Shown here: one piece after another, positions 28,549 to 37,885 of the stretch | How the letters are laid out: the number at the start of each line of letters is the position of its first letter | Position numbering within the stretch: position 1 is the stretch's first letter | Assembly (NCBI RefSeq): GCF_000020505.1 | Contig: NC_011027.1 | Coordinates: 1,844,001-1,908,000 of the forward strand | Direction of reading: 5' to 3' | DNA from: Chlorobaculum parvum NCIB 8327 | Lineage (GTDB): Bacteria > Bacteroidota > Chlorobiia > Chlorobiales > Chlorobiaceae | DNA: 64,000 nucleotides | Notes under the pieces: model-generated | Database searches by the model: none | Seen by the model: the letters and a program-made list of their open reading frames with translations, nothing else | What the model was told of the DNA's origin: nothing | Made by a program: the position numbers and the translations under genes

Positions 28549-30060
28549 ATGAGCAGCTCCAGAGGGAAATCATTAACAATAGTTACCGCTATTGGCTGGC
28601 TTATACTGGGCGTAGCATTGAGCATCGTCGCGTTGCAGCGGCCACTCTTCGAGGAGAATCAGAACACCAAGTTCCTGCACGCAGCTGCCGCAAATGGCTA
28701 CGGCTTCCTTTCCCATGACTGGATGGCCAATACCCTCGATCCACTCCCCGCCTTCACGCTGCTTATCGAGACCCTTTTCACGCTGCACAGCCTCCAGATA
28801 GTCTATGTGCTTTTTCCCATCCTGCTCGCCATTCTGCTCTGGTCGCTGGCAAGCATCTCGAATCGCCTGTTCGGCATCAAACACCATACCGCGGCGCTCG
28901 CCCTCTTCCTCGGCCTGCTTTTCGTCGAAGAAAAAAACATGCAGCTCGGCTTCGGAACCCAGTACCTCATCGGGCACTATTTCCAGCCCTGCGTTTTCGG
29001 CGTGCTCATCATTCTCGGCATCGAACGCTTTCTTGCAGGAGCCCGGATGTGGGCCTCGCTCGCCATTGCTGTAGGAGCTGCATTCCACCCGGCCTACATG
29101 CCCTCGGCCCTGCTCATTCAGGGAAGCTTCACGGCACTGACCATCTATCGCGAGAAAAAAATCAGCCGGGACGTCCTTCTCCCGCTCATGCTGTTCATCG
29201 GCCTGTCGGCACCACTGGTCATACGCTACAAACTGCTGTTTGCCTATACAACACCGGATATCGGACGGGAAGCGATGAGCATCCTCTCGACCCAGCGCAT
29301 TGCAACCCACACCAAAGTGAGTCACTGGCTCAACTATGAGGATTACATTTCCATGGCGATCATCGTGATTTCGATGGGCATAGTCCGCAAATCACCGCTC
29401 TTCTGGATCATGCTGCCGCTAGCGGCGGTTATTGCCATCACGGTGCCGCTGCTCTATTTCGTCTCATGGCCCTCACTCGAAGTGCTCACACCCTGGAGAA
29501 CATCGGTAATCCTGCTGCCGCTTGCCTACACGATTCTCGCCGGAAAGCTCTCCGCGAGTCTCATACCCTTGATGGAACGCAAACCGCTCGCCAGAAAGGT
29601 GCTGCTTCTGGTTGGCTGCATCGGCGTTATCGCGCCGGTCATGGCGCACCTTCCGGCACAGGCCTCCGCACTGTTCGCGACAAAAGAGAGCCCTGAAGAG
29701 AAAGTGATGAGCTTCGCCCGACATCACTCGACCGCCGATGACCTCTGGCTCATCCCGACGCGCAATGGTAAGTTCGATCCGTTTCGCCTTGAAACCGGCG
29801 CACCGATCTTCATCAACCTGAAAACCCACCCCTACAAAGACCGCGAGATCCTTGAATGGTATCACCGTAACAGAAAGGCTGAGGCATTCTACAAAAACGA
29901 AGCCACCTCGTCAGGACCGGCACTGCTCAGAGCCCTTCATACGAACTATGGAATCACGCACGCGGTCATCGACAGCAACGTGCCGGAATCGCTCTATACC
30001 GGTCTGCATATCTGCTGGAAAGACAAGCGCTATATGATCGTCGGTTTTCACAACAATTGA
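28549..30060 (+). CDS. Polytopic membrane protein of unknown function
   Basis: 503 residues with around ten hydrophobic segments up to about residue 350, then a soluble C-terminal domain of about 130 residues (HSTADDLWLIPT, NGKFDPFRLETGAPIFINL, THAVIDSNVPESLYTG). The layout, membrane helices followed by an extracytoplasmic domain mentioning dates with sugar-like ligands, recalls the DUF6798/GT-C-type membrane proteins, but I cannot assign a reaction. It follows the serine hydrolase by 64 bases on the same strand and converges on crtU, 38 bases away. Confidence 0.75.
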   Translation: MSSSRGKSLTIVTAIGWLILGVALSIVALQRPLFEENQNTKFLHAAAANGYGFLSHDWMANTLDPLPAFTLLIETLFTLHSLQIVYVLFPILLAILLWSLASISNRLFGIKHHTAALALFLGLLFVEEKNMQLGFGTQYLIGHYFQPCVFGVLIILGIERFLAGARMWASLAIAVGAAFHPAYMPSALLIQGSFTALTIYREKKISRDVLLPLMLFIGLSAPLVIRYKLLFAYTTPDIGREAMSILSTQRIATHTKVSHWLNYEDYISMAIIVISMGIVRKSPLFWIMLPLAAVIAITVPLLYFVSWPSLEVLTPWRTSVILLPLAYTILAGKLSASLIPLMERKPLARKVLLLVGCIGVIAPVMAHLPAQASALFATKESPEEKVMSFARHHSTADDLWLIPTRNGKFDPFRLETGAPIFINLKTHPYKDREILEWYHRNRKAEAFYKNEATSSGPALLRALHTNYGITHAVIDSNVPESLYTGLHICWKDKRYMIVGFHNN

Positions 30061-30098
30061 CCAACAAACCAAGAGAACTTTGCCCTGGACAAGCACCC

Positions 30099-32042
30099 CT
30101 ACGCGAATATCCCATCCATCGGCACAATCGGCAACGGCCTCTGCCGCAGCGACTCTTTTGCGGCGATCGCATTGGCGGCCTGCCTGCCGGTGAAGGCGGC
30201 AGCTTCCATGAGGAAAACCGGAGCGTTGGTGCGCACCCAGTCTCCAGCAAGAAAGAGATTAGGATAGGGAGTTTCAACGGCGGGTCGCTTGGCGTGGTCA
30301 CCAGGTGCCCAGCGGGTGAAGTTCGATTGCATCATGAAGAGTTCGTGCCGGATCGTTGCATTTTTCGATTCCGGGAACATGGCGTACAGCTCTTGCAGCA
30401 TCGCAGCGCGAATCTCCGGCTCGGGGCGAACGTCTTCCGGCGCAACGGCGTAGGCGTGCAGCTCGGCAACGCAGCCGCCGGTGCGCTTCGCCCAGTCGAT
30501 GAAGGGCTGCTGGAAGCTCGAATAGAAGGTAATCGAGTCGGTGTAAGTATAGCCCGACACGGTGTAGAACGGAAAGTCGGCGGACGAAAGCGGGCGGTCG
30601 AGCCAGACACGCCAGACGACGTAGGGATCGGCCTCGCCGAGATCGGCCACGCGGTTGGCGAAGTCGCGGTTGTCTGGCTGGCTGCTGGCAATCAACTCGC
30701 GAGTGCCGCGCACGTCCGAAGCCACTACGCAGTAGTCGCACGGAAGCTCTTCGGCGGCGACGACGGCGGGCGACGAGCTTGACGGCGCCTTTTCGATGAC
30801 GAGCATCTCCCCCGCCTCGCGAACGTCAAGTCGTGCAAGCGGCGCTTTCGGCGGGCCGCTGAAGGGCACCCCTTCGGCGTCGAACCGACCGGCGTGGCAG
30901 GGGCAGTACAGACCGTCCGAGCCCTCTTCGGAGCCGACCGGGCAACCCATGTGGGTGCAGCGCCCGTCGAGGGCGACCCACTCCGCTCCGCTCCGCGCCA
31001 CGAGCACGGGAATCCCCGCTTCGGAGGTGTGTTGCAGCCACCCCGTCACCGGCACCTCGCGCTTCGGAATCGAAGCCACCGCGCCGCTCGCGCCTCCCGC
31101 GCCATCGAGCCGCACCGCCGTGACGCGCCCGTTTTGCATGACGAGGTTCCGCGCCTTTTGCCCTTTCAGCACCCGCACGCCCATCGACGTTAGCTTCTTC
31201 TCCAGCGGGTCGATGAGGGCGCTCATGCAGTCCTTCGTGGTGATTTTGAAGGCCAGCCCCTCCGGACTTCCCATGAAGTAGAAGTGGAAGTAGCGCATCG
31301 CCTCGGCGGCGGAGAGCACCTCCATACGATTCATCGTAGCGTCCGAAAAGGGGTGCAGCACGGTGTCGATAAACGCCGGAAGCACCTCGCCACGCTGGCA
31401 GTAGGTCATAAAATCGATGCTGTCCCAATCATGGAAGGTGCGGTCGTACTGGTAACGGAACATGCTGATGACCGGCCACAGTCCGGGATAGTCCTTCAGG
31501 AACGACGCGATGTCGAGCCGTTTCGACTGCTGGACGACTGACAGAATGTTGAACGGAAACCACTTCGGCGTCTGACCGAACACCTCGACCTGCTGGTCGC
31601 TGAAGATGACCGGATAGCCGGGTGAGGCGGTGAACATTTCGCTGCCAATGCCTGCCGAGGCGAACATTTCGTTCAGGTTGTAGTACTGATCGAAAAAGCC
31701 GTGGAAGCCGTGCTCCACCGGAAACTGCTCGCCGAGCGCCTCGATGGGCCAGCCGGTCAGCTTGCCGCCGAGCGACGGCGAGGCCTCGACCAGCGTCACC
31801 TCGAAGTTCCGCCGCGCAAGCTCCAGCGCCGAGCTGATGCCTGCCAGCCCGCCGCCGATCACCACCGCCTTTTTCGGTGTCGTCAGCTTCTCGGGCAACT
31901 CGTCATTATTCTTGCCGGAGGCATCGTATACCTCCTTACGGGGTTGATAATAGCCGACAAGACCGGCGGTTGCGGCGGTGACTGCGCCCGCCCCGATACC
32001 GGCGCGTTTGAGGAAATGCTGGAAAAACTCGCGTCGCTGCAT
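30099..32042 (-). CDS. crtU: CrtU-type carotenoid desaturase/methyltransferase with inserted Rieske domain
   Basis: 647-residue FAD enzyme of the phytoene desaturase superfamily. The FAD-binding motif is VVIGGGLAGISSALELA (GGGLAG at 63-68). A Rieske [2Fe-2S] domain is inserted around 325-420: Cys362-x-His364, Cys380-x-x-His383, with Cys367 and Cys382 as the disulfide pair. This combination is that of CrtU, which converts a beta-ring to the aromatic phi-ring of chlorobactene and isorenieratene in green sulfur bacteria (established knowledge). The N terminus, MQRREFFQHFLKRAG then a hydrophobic stretch, looks like an uncleaved twin-arginine signal anchor. Assignment rests on family memory, not a search. 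Confidence 0.8.
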   Translation of the reverse strand: MQRREFFQHFLKRAGIGAGAVTAATAGLVGYYQPRKEVYDASGKNNDELPEKLTTPKKAVVIGGGLAGISSALELARRNFEVTLVEASPSLGGKLTGWPIEALGEQFPVEHGFHGFFDQYYNLNEMFASAGIGSEMFTASPGYPVIFSDQQVEVFGQTPKWFPFNILSVVQQSKRLDIASFLKDYPGLWPVISMFRYQYDRTFHDWDSIDFMTYCQRGEVLPAFIDTVLHPFSDATMNRMEVLSAAEAMRYFHFYFMGSPEGLAFKITTKDCMSALIDPLEKKLTSMGVRVLKGQKARNLVMQNGRVTAVRLDGAGGASGAVASIPKREVPVTGWLQHTSEAGIPVLVARSGAEWVALDGRCTHMGCPVGSEEGSDGLYCPCHAGRFDAEGVPFSGPPKAPLARLDVREAGEMLVIEKAPSSSSPAVVAAEELPCDYCVVASDVRGTRELIASSQPDNRDFANRVADLGEADPYVVWRVWLDRPLSSADFPFYTVSGYTYTDSITFYSSFQQPFIDWAKRTGGCVAELHAYAVAPEDVRPEPEIRAAMLQELYAMFPESKNATIRHELFMMQSNFTRWAPGDHAKRPAVETPYPNLFLAGDWVRTNAPVFLMEAAAFTGRQAANAIAAKESLRQRPLPIVPMDGIFA

Positions 32043-32144
32043 GAAGGAATTGGTGGCGGTTCGAAAGGTTGCGGAACAACTACGTGAAGTTGACTCGTAT
32101 ATTTAAGAAGAAATGCAGGTTATCGCAACCAATGGTGAATCGAT

Positions 32145-33080
32145 ATGTCTGAAAAGCGGCTGACAATGAAAGAAACAATCCGGCAAAAAACCCTCGACCT
32201 CGGTTTCTGCGCCGCCGGATTCGCCGCTGCCAACCCGCTGTCCGAAGCGATGGAGATGTACCGCGCGATGATCGACGAGAAGCGGCACGGCGAGATGGGT
32301 TACCTCGAAACGGGCATTGAAGCGCGCGCCAATCCGGAGCTGCTTTTGCCCGGCGTTAAGACCGTCCTCTCCGTCGCCCTGCCGTGGCCCGCGCCCACAA
32401 AGCCCGGCGCAATCTCCGGCTACGCCGTCATTTCAGACTACCACCGCGTCGTTGGCGAACTGCTGAAGGAGCTGCTCGACTTCATCCGGTCGATCTGCGA
32501 CCAGCCGGTCAACGGCAAGGTCTGCGTGGACAGCTCGCCGGTGCTCGAAAAAGAGTGGGCCGAAGCCGCCGGAATCGGACGCACCGGCAAGAACACGCTG
32601 CTCATCGTGCCCGGTTACGGCTCGCGAGTTTTCCTCGGAGAACTGCTGCTCGACCTCGACCTCGAACCAGACGCGCCACTCGACTGGGATCCCTGCGAAG
32701 GCTGCGCCGCCTGCCTCGACGCCTGCCCCACGGGAGCGCTCACCGCCTCCGGCAAGCTCGACGCCCGGCGCTGCATTTCATACCTGACGATAGAGCTGAA
32801 ACGCGACTTCACCGACGAGGAGGCTGCAATGACCGAAGGCTGGCTTTACGGCTGCGACCACTGCCTCGACGCCTGCCCGCACAACACCGTCGCAAAGCAC
32901 AAAGCCTATCCGGGTTTCGAGACGAAAAAAGAGCTGGCAGAACTGACCCCAGCCCATGCCCTCGAACTCACCAACTCGCAATTCCGCAAACTCTTCGCTG
33001 GAACCCCGGCAATGCGCCTCGGCCTACGCCGACTCAAGCGAAACGCACAGGCAGCGCTTGAAAGAACCAACAAACAATAA
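32145..33080 (+). CDS. queG: Epoxyqueuosine reductase
   Basis: Last step of queuosine synthesis on tRNA: reduces epoxyqueuosine, using cobalamin and two [4Fe-4S] clusters. 311 residues; the two clusters are visible as CEGCAACLDACP and CDHCLDACP. Also typical are VDSSPVLEKEWAEAAGIGRTGKN (split here: DSSPVLEKEWAE, GRTGKN) and RRCISYLTIE. Divergent from crtU, with 102 bases between the starts. queE, an earlier step of the same pathway, is 3 kb downstream. Confidence 0.95.
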   Translation: MSEKRLTMKETIRQKTLDLGFCAAGFAAANPLSEAMEMYRAMIDEKRHGEMGYLETGIEARANPELLLPGVKTVLSVALPWPAPTKPGAISGYAVISDYHRVVGELLKELLDFIRSICDQPVNGKVCVDSSPVLEKEWAEAAGIGRTGKNTLLIVPGYGSRVFLGELLLDLDLEPDAPLDWDPCEGCAACLDACPTGALTASGKLDARRCISYLTIELKRDFTDEEAAMTEGWLYGCDHCLDACPHNTVAKHKAYPGFETKKELAELTPAHALELTNSQFRKLFAGTPAMRLGLRRLKRNAQAALERTNKQ

Positions 33081-33144
33081 ATCTCATTATTGTCGTTGTA
33101 GTCCTTGTTATCCCTGAAGTCATTTTGAAAAGCAACCGTACATC

Positions 33145-33630
33145 ATGGAAACCTCCACCATCCTCTGGCTCGTCTCCGCGATCCTGCTCATCGCCGGATT
33201 CGCAGGCCTCCTGCTGCCCGCTCTGCCCGGCGTGCTGCTCATCTTCGCGGGACTCGTCTTAGCCGCATGGGCTGAAGGCTTTGCCTACGTCGGCTGGGGA
33301 ACGCTCACCATTCTCGGCGTGCTCACCGCGGCGGCCTACCTCATCGACTTCCTCGCTGGACTGCTCGGAGCCAAACGCTTCGGCGCGGGCAAATACGGCA
33401 TCATCGGCGCAGCAATCGGAACGGTGATTGGCCTTATCTTTGGTCTGCCGGGCATCATCATCGGGCCTTTCATCGGAGCCGTCCTCGGCGAACTCTACGC
33501 CAACAAAGACCTCCGCTCAGCCGGCACTGCCGGACTCGGAACCTGGCTCGGCATGGCTATCGGCATCGCCGTTCGCATCGCCGTAGCGTTCGTTATTGTT
33601 GGGGTGTTTCTGGTGGTGAGATTTTTGTGA
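33145..33630 (+). CDS. DUF456 family membrane protein
   Basis: 161 residues, nearly all hydrophobic, with four or five helices and many Gly-rich turns (GLLLPALPGVLLIFAG, IGLIFGLPGIIIGPFIGAVL, LGELYANKDL). The LPALPG and GLPGIIIGPFIGA motifs are those of DUF456 proteins. No function is known. It follows queG by 64 bases and ends before a terminator-like hairpin. Confidence 0.85.
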   Translation: METSTILWLVSAILLIAGFAGLLLPALPGVLLIFAGLVLAAWAEGFAYVGWGTLTILGVLTAAAYLIDFLAGLLGAKRFGAGKYGIIGAAIGTVIGLIFGLPGIIIGPFIGAVLGELYANKDLRSAGTAGLGTWLGMAIGIAVRIAVAFVIVGVFLVVRFL

Positions 33631-33670
33631 GGAGATACGGTCTGACTGGTATCATGAAGGAAACAAAAAA

Positions 33671-33715
33671 GGCAGCCGGAACATCGCTTATCGCTTTGTT
33701 CCTGCTGCCTTTGCA
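33671..33715 (+). terminator. Terminator-like hairpin after the DUF456 gene
   Basis: GGCAGCCGGAACA (33671-33683) pairs with TGTTCCTGCTGCC (33697-33709), one mismatch, 13-nt loop. A-run before and TTTGCAGTCTTTTT after it. About 40 bases past the stop. Confidence 0.6.
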
Positions 33716-33735
33716 GTCTTTTTCATTCTTACATC

Positions 33736-33806
33736 CAGCAGGGTTTGAACACTGCTGACATTATGATCTTACGCGCTCTTGTGTTGCCCCGGACTTCAGT
33801 CCGGGG
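33736..33806. repeat. Composite palindromic repeat, partial copy 3
   Basis: A diverged first palindrome CAGCAG..CTGCTG (33736-33757), then GTTGCCCC-type element CCCCGGAC-TTCA-GTCCGGGG (33787-33806), as in copies at 7522 and 12619. Ends 6 bases from the purH stop and may serve as its transcription end. Confidence 0.65.
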
Positions 33807-33812
33807 ATAAGA

Positions 33813-35384
33813 TCAGTGCTTGAAGTGCCGCATCCCCGTAAACACCATCGCGAGGTTGTTGGCGTCGGCGGCTTCGATGACTTCGTTGTCGCGGATCGAG
33901 CCTCCGGGCTGGATGACGGCGGTGACTCCGGCTTCGGCGGCGGCGAGCAGGCCGTCGGCGAAGGGGAAGAAGGCGTCCGAGGCGACGACCGAGCCTTTCA
34001 GGTCAAGGCCCACTTCCGAAGCTTTCCAGCGGGCGATTTTCGAGGAATCGACGCGCGACATCTGGCCTGCGCCGACGCCAAAGGTCTGGCGGTTCTTGAC
34101 GTAGAGAATCGTGTTGGACTTGATGTGACGGGCGATCTTCCAGGCGAACATCAGGTCGGCCAGCTCCTCTTCGGTCGGCTGGCGCTTCGTCACCACCTTC
34201 AGCTCTTCAGGAGCAACCATCTTGCTGTCGCGCTCCTGCACGAGCATTCCGAACGGCGTGGATTTGAACTCCCAGCCAGCTTTCGGCAGCGGCTGCTTCT
34301 GGAGCACGAGTCGGCGATCCTTCTTCTTCATGAGCAGATCGAGCACGCCCTCCTCGAAGGCCGGTGCGATGAGGATTTCGGTGAAGATTTCGTTGACCGC
34401 GTTTGCCGTCTCCATGTCGAGCGGGCGGTTGAAGGCGATGATTCCGCCGAACGGAGCCTGCGTGTCGGTCGAGAAGGCTTTGCGGTACGCCTCGCAGAGC
34501 GTCGGAGCCTGCGCGACGCCGCACGGGTTGGTGTGCTTGACGATCACCACCGACGGCTCCTCGCCGCGGAACTCTTCGATGATGCCAGTCGCGGCGGCGA
34601 TATCGAGCATGTTGTTGTACGACAGCTCCTTGCCGTGCAGCTTCTCAAAAATCGCGCCGAACGAGCGGGTGCCGTTGCCATCGTCCATCTTGTAGAGTCC
34701 GGCGCTCTGGTGCGGGTTCTCGCCGTAGCGCATCCCCAGCTCCTTTTCGAGCTTGACGGTCATCGTGTCGTTCGCGCCTTCGACTCCGGCAGCTTTCGCC
34801 ATGTAAGCCGCGATGGCCGTGTCGTAGCGCGAGGTGAGCGCATAGACCTTTGCCGCGAGCGTCAGGCGGGTTGTCCTCGTGGTCGCGCCGCCGTTTGACT
34901 TCATTTCGTCAAGCACGGTGGCGTAATCGGCGGCATCGGTGATGACCGTGACCGACTCGTTGTTCTTGGCCGCACTACGCAGCATCGACGGACCGCCGAT
35001 GTCGATATTCTCGATCGCCTCCTCGAAGCTCACGTCCGCTTTGGCAATCGTCGCCTCGAAAGGGTACAGGTTAACCGCCACGAGGTCGATGAATTCGATG
35101 CCGTTCTCGCGAGCCGCCTGCTGGTGCTCGGCGTTATCGCGCACAGCGAGCAGACCGCCGTGGATTTTCGGATGGAGCGTCTTGACCCTGCCGTCCATGA
35201 TTTCCGGAAAACCGGTGATGGTGGAGATGGATTCGGCTGCGATACCGGCATCCTGAAGCGCCTTAAGGGTACCACCGGTGGAGAAAATTTCGACACCCAT
35301 CGAGGCCAGTTCACGGCAGAAATCGACGATGCCGGTTTTGTCGGAAACAGACACGAGCGCCCGTTTGATGACAGGATCGGACAT
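33813..35384 (-). CDS. purH: Bifunctional AICAR transformylase/IMP cyclohydrolase
   Basis: Last two steps of IMP synthesis. 523 residues. The N-terminal IMP cyclohydrolase domain begins [21 protein letters not shown] and has the [21 protein letters not shown] and [11 protein letters not shown] blocks. The AICAR transformylase domain includes [23 protein letters not shown] and the catalytic [10 protein letters not shown]-terminal [11 protein letters not shown] and [16 protein letters not shown] complete it. I chose the ATG at 35384; an open 50-codon extension upstream has no homology. Divergent from purN. Confidence 0.96.
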   Translation of the reverse strand: MSDPVIKRALVSVSDKTGIVDFCRELASMGVEIFSTGGTLKALQDAGIAAESISTITGFPEIMDGRVKTLHPKIHGGLLAVRDNAEHQQAARENGIEFIDLVAVNLYPFEATIAKADVSFEEAIENIDIGGPSMLRSAAKNNESVTVITDAADYATVLDEMKSNGGATTRTTRLTLAAKVYALTSRYDTAIAAYMAKAAGVEGANDTMTVKLEKELGMRYGENPHQSAGLYKMDDGNGTRSFGAIFEKLHGKELSYNNMLDIAAATGIIEEFRGEEPSVVIVKHTNPCGVAQAPTLCEAYRKAFSTDTQAPFGGIIAFNRPLDMETANAVNEIFTEILIAPAFEEGVLDLLMKKKDRRLVLQKQPLPKAGWEFKSTPFGMLVQERDSKMVAPEELKVVTKRQPTEEELADLMFAWKIARHIKSNTILYVKNRQTFGVGAGQMSRVDSSKIARWKASEVGLDLKGSVVASDAFFPFADGLLAAAEAGVTAVIQPGGSIRDNEVIEAADANNLAMVFTGMRHFKH

Positions 35385-35573
35385 GAGCAGAAAATTATTT
35401 TCGTTTAAATCGTAAAGTGAAACGGGGAATTTACAAAAATCCGCGATTTTACCGACCGGTGAACTAAACTCAGTTCCCGCCGGAGCCCGGCGCAGGAAAC
35501 CTTTCAGCTTGAAAAAAGCAACGTTAGGGTGCATATTAGAAGAACTTCACAAAATCCTTTGCTCTCGATCTGA

Positions 35574-36176
35574 ATGAGTGACAACAAAAAACGGCTGGCA
35601 GTCTTCTGCTCGGGAACGGGCTCCAATTTCAAAGCGCTGTTCCATGCGATCATCGAACGCGAGCTGCCCGCCGAGATCGTGCTATGCCTATCGAACCGCG
35701 CGGAATGCGGCGCGATGGATTTTGCGAAAGAGTATGGTATCGAGGCAATTCACTTGTCGGAATCGCAGTTCGATTCGCATGACGAGTTTGCCAGCGCTAT
35801 GCTGGAGGCGCTCCGGAATCGGCAGATCGACATGATCCTGCTTGCCGGGTATCTGCGCAAGATCCCGGACGCGGTGATCGCCGCTTATCCGGAAAAGATC
35901 GTAAACATCCATCCGTCGCTTTTGCCGGAGTTCGGCGGCCACGGCATGTACGGAATTCGTGTGCACGAAGCGGTCATCGCATCGGGCGAAACCCGGAGCG
36001 GCGCGACGGTGCATTTCGTGAACGAGGAGTACGACAAGGGGCGCATCATCAAGCAGAACCATGTGCCGGTGCTGCCGGAGGACACGCCCGAATCGCTTGC
36101 CGAACGGGTGCTCCGCTGCGAACACCGCCTTTACCCCGATGCGCTCGAACAACTGCTTGACGAGCAGATGCCATGA
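35574..36176 (+). CDS. purN: Phosphoribosylglycinamide formyltransferase
   Basis: Third step of purine synthesis, formylating GAR with 10-formyl-THF. 200 residues. Seen: LAVFCSGTGSNFKAL (phosphate loop), LAGYLRKIPDAV and KIVNIHPSLLPEFGG, with the conserved Asn-x-His, then VHFVNEEYDKGRII with the catalytic Asp. It overlaps queE by 4 bases (ATGA). The divergent neighbour purH suggests shared purine control from the 189-base gap between their starts; no operator sequence is obvious. Confidence 0.95.
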   Translation: MSDNKKRLAVFCSGTGSNFKALFHAIIERELPAEIVLCLSNRAECGAMDFAKEYGIEAIHLSESQFDSHDEFASAMLEALRNRQIDMILLAGYLRKIPDAVIAAYPEKIVNIHPSLLPEFGGHGMYGIRVHEAVIASGETRSGATVHFVNEEYDKGRIIKQNHVPVLPEDTPESLAERVLRCEHRLYPDALEQLLDEQMP

Positions 36177-36832
36177 CAACGGCGACCATCAGCATCAGCG
36201 AAATCTTCCACTCCATTCAGGGCGAATCATCGTTCGCGGGATGGCCGTGCGCCTTCGTGCGCCTCGCCGGATGCGGCCACGGCTGCAACTACTGCGACAC
36301 GACCTATGCCGAGGAAGCGGGCACGGCGATGACGATTGACGAAGTCGTCCGTCGCGCACTAACGTTCGATGCGCCAATCGTTGAAGTCACCGGCGGCGAG
36401 CCGCTGCTTCAGCCGGAGGTCTATCCGCTGCTCTCCGCACTCTGCGACAAAGGCGCGAAGGTGCTGCTCGAAACCGGCGGCTTCCTGCCGGTGAACCGCG
36501 TCGATCCGCGCGTGCATACGATCATCGATATCAAAACTCCGTCATCGGGAGTCGCCGAGCAGAACTGCATGGATAACATCCCGCTGGCACTCGCATCACC
36601 CAAACGCTTCGAGTTCAAGATCGTCGTAGCCTCGGAGGAAGACTACCTGTGGGCGCGCGATTTCATCACGAAACAAGGCCTGCTCGGCAAGTGCACGCTC
36701 ATCTTCGGCACGGTGTTCGGCCAGCTCGAACCGCGCCTGCTGGCGGAGTGGATTCTGCGCGACCGGCTGCCGGTTCGGATGCAGCTTCAGCTGCACAAGT
36801 ACATCTGGAACCCCGAAACGCGGGGGGTGTAG
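36173..36832 (+). CDS. queE: 7-carboxy-7-deazaguanine synthase
   Basis: Radical SAM enzyme making the deazaguanine ring of queuosine. 219 residues. The cluster motif is CGHGCNYC (C-x3-C-x2-C), followed by DTTYA; EIFHSIQGESSFAG is the family's N-terminal block and VEVTGGEPLLQPE the SAM-binding strand. It is followed without a gap by the glycosyltransferase ATG. Together with queG, 3 kb away, it shows a queuosine pathway. Confidence 0.93.
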   Translation: MTTATISISEIFHSIQGESSFAGWPCAFVRLAGCGHGCNYCDTTYAEEAGTAMTIDEVVRRALTFDAPIVEVTGGEPLLQPEVYPLLSALCDKGAKVLLETGGFLPVNRVDPRVHTIIDIKTPSSGVAEQNCMDNIPLALASPKRFEFKIVVASEEDYLWARDFITKQGLLGKCTLIFGTVFGQLEPRLLAEWILRDRLPVRMQLQLHKYIWNPETRGV

Positions 36833-37819
36833 ATGACGAGCCTCTCCGTCATCGTGCCGCTCTATAACGAGCGGGAGTCGCTCCCCGAGCTGTGCGCCCA
36901 ACTGTTCGCAGCGCTGAACAGTCCCGATCTGGCGCGATGCTTCGATGCGCCGTTCAGCTTCGAGGTAATCATGGTCGATGACGGTTCAACCGATGGTTCC
37001 GACAAGGTGATCGGGGAGTTGATGACTGGCAGGCCAGAGCTAAAATTGATCTCGTTCCGCCGGAATTATGGTAAAACCGAAGCGCTTTCAGCAGGGCTGC
37101 GCGTGGCATCAGGCGAGGTGGTGGTAACGATGGACGCCGATTTGCAGGACGATCCACAGGAGATCGCGGCGCTCGTCATGAAACTGAATGAAGGCTTCGA
37201 TCTGGTGAGCGGCTGGAAGCGCGAGCGCAACGACCCGCTGAGCAAAACGATGCCATCGAAGCTTTTCAACCTGACGACGCGCATCTTCAGCGGCATTCAA
37301 CTGCACGACTTCAATTGCGGCCTGAAAGCCTTCAACCGGGAACTGGCCGATTCGCTCGACCTGCACGGCGAGATGCACCGCTACATTCCGGTGCTCGCCA
37401 AGTGGAAAGGCTTCCGCGTCACTGAAATTCCGGTCAGGCACCACGCCCGCAAATTCGGCACCAGCAAGTTCGGCGTGTCGCGGTTCCTACCCGGCCTGTT
37501 CGATTTCCTCTCGGTGATGTTCATCACGCGCTACCTGAGACGCCCCATGCACTTCTTCGGCATGATGGGACTCGGCAGCTTCCTCGCTGGCCTGAGCATC
37601 GGCCTGTATGTCACCATCGAAAAGTACTTTTTCAACCAACCGGCAGGCAACCGGCCGATTCTCTTTCTTGGCATACTGCTCATCATCCTCGGTGTGCAGT
37701 TCTTCTCGACCGGTCTGCTCGGCGAGATGCTCTCAAGCCGGCAGTCGCAGCACGGCGGCTGGTCGATCCGCAAAACCGCAAACCTGCCTGACACCATCAT
37801 CGACAAACTGAACGAGTGA
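36833..37819 (+). CDS. Family 2 glycosyltransferase with C-terminal membrane helices (DPM1/ArnC-like)
   Basis: 328 residues. GT-A domain: SVIVPLYNERESLPEL, MVDDGSTDGS, FRRNYGKTEALSAGL and TMDADLQDDPQE (DxD). The last 100 residues hold two membrane helices (about 240-262 and 278-300), as in polyprenyl-phosphate sugar transferases such as ArnC and GtrB. It probably loads a sugar onto a lipid carrier at the inner membrane. Starts one base after the queE stop; the close coupling is likely operonic convenience. Confidence 0.9.
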   Translation: MTSLSVIVPLYNERESLPELCAQLFAALNSPDLARCFDAPFSFEVIMVDDGSTDGSDKVIGELMTGRPELKLISFRRNYGKTEALSAGLRVASGEVVVTMDADLQDDPQEIAALVMKLNEGFDLVSGWKRERNDPLSKTMPSKLFNLTTRIFSGIQLHDFNCGLKAFNRELADSLDLHGEMHRYIPVLAKWKGFRVTEIPVRHHARKFGTSKFGVSRFLPGLFDFLSVMFITRYLRRPMHFFGMMGLGSFLAGLSIGLYVTIEKYFFNQPAGNRPILFLGILLIILGVQFFSTGLLGEMLSSRQSQHGGWSIRKTANLPDTIIDKLNE

Positions 37820-37885
37820 ACTTCCGGCAGCAGATCGCCGTTACGGTATGCTCGATTCACGAAAACATCCAAACCAGACGATAGT

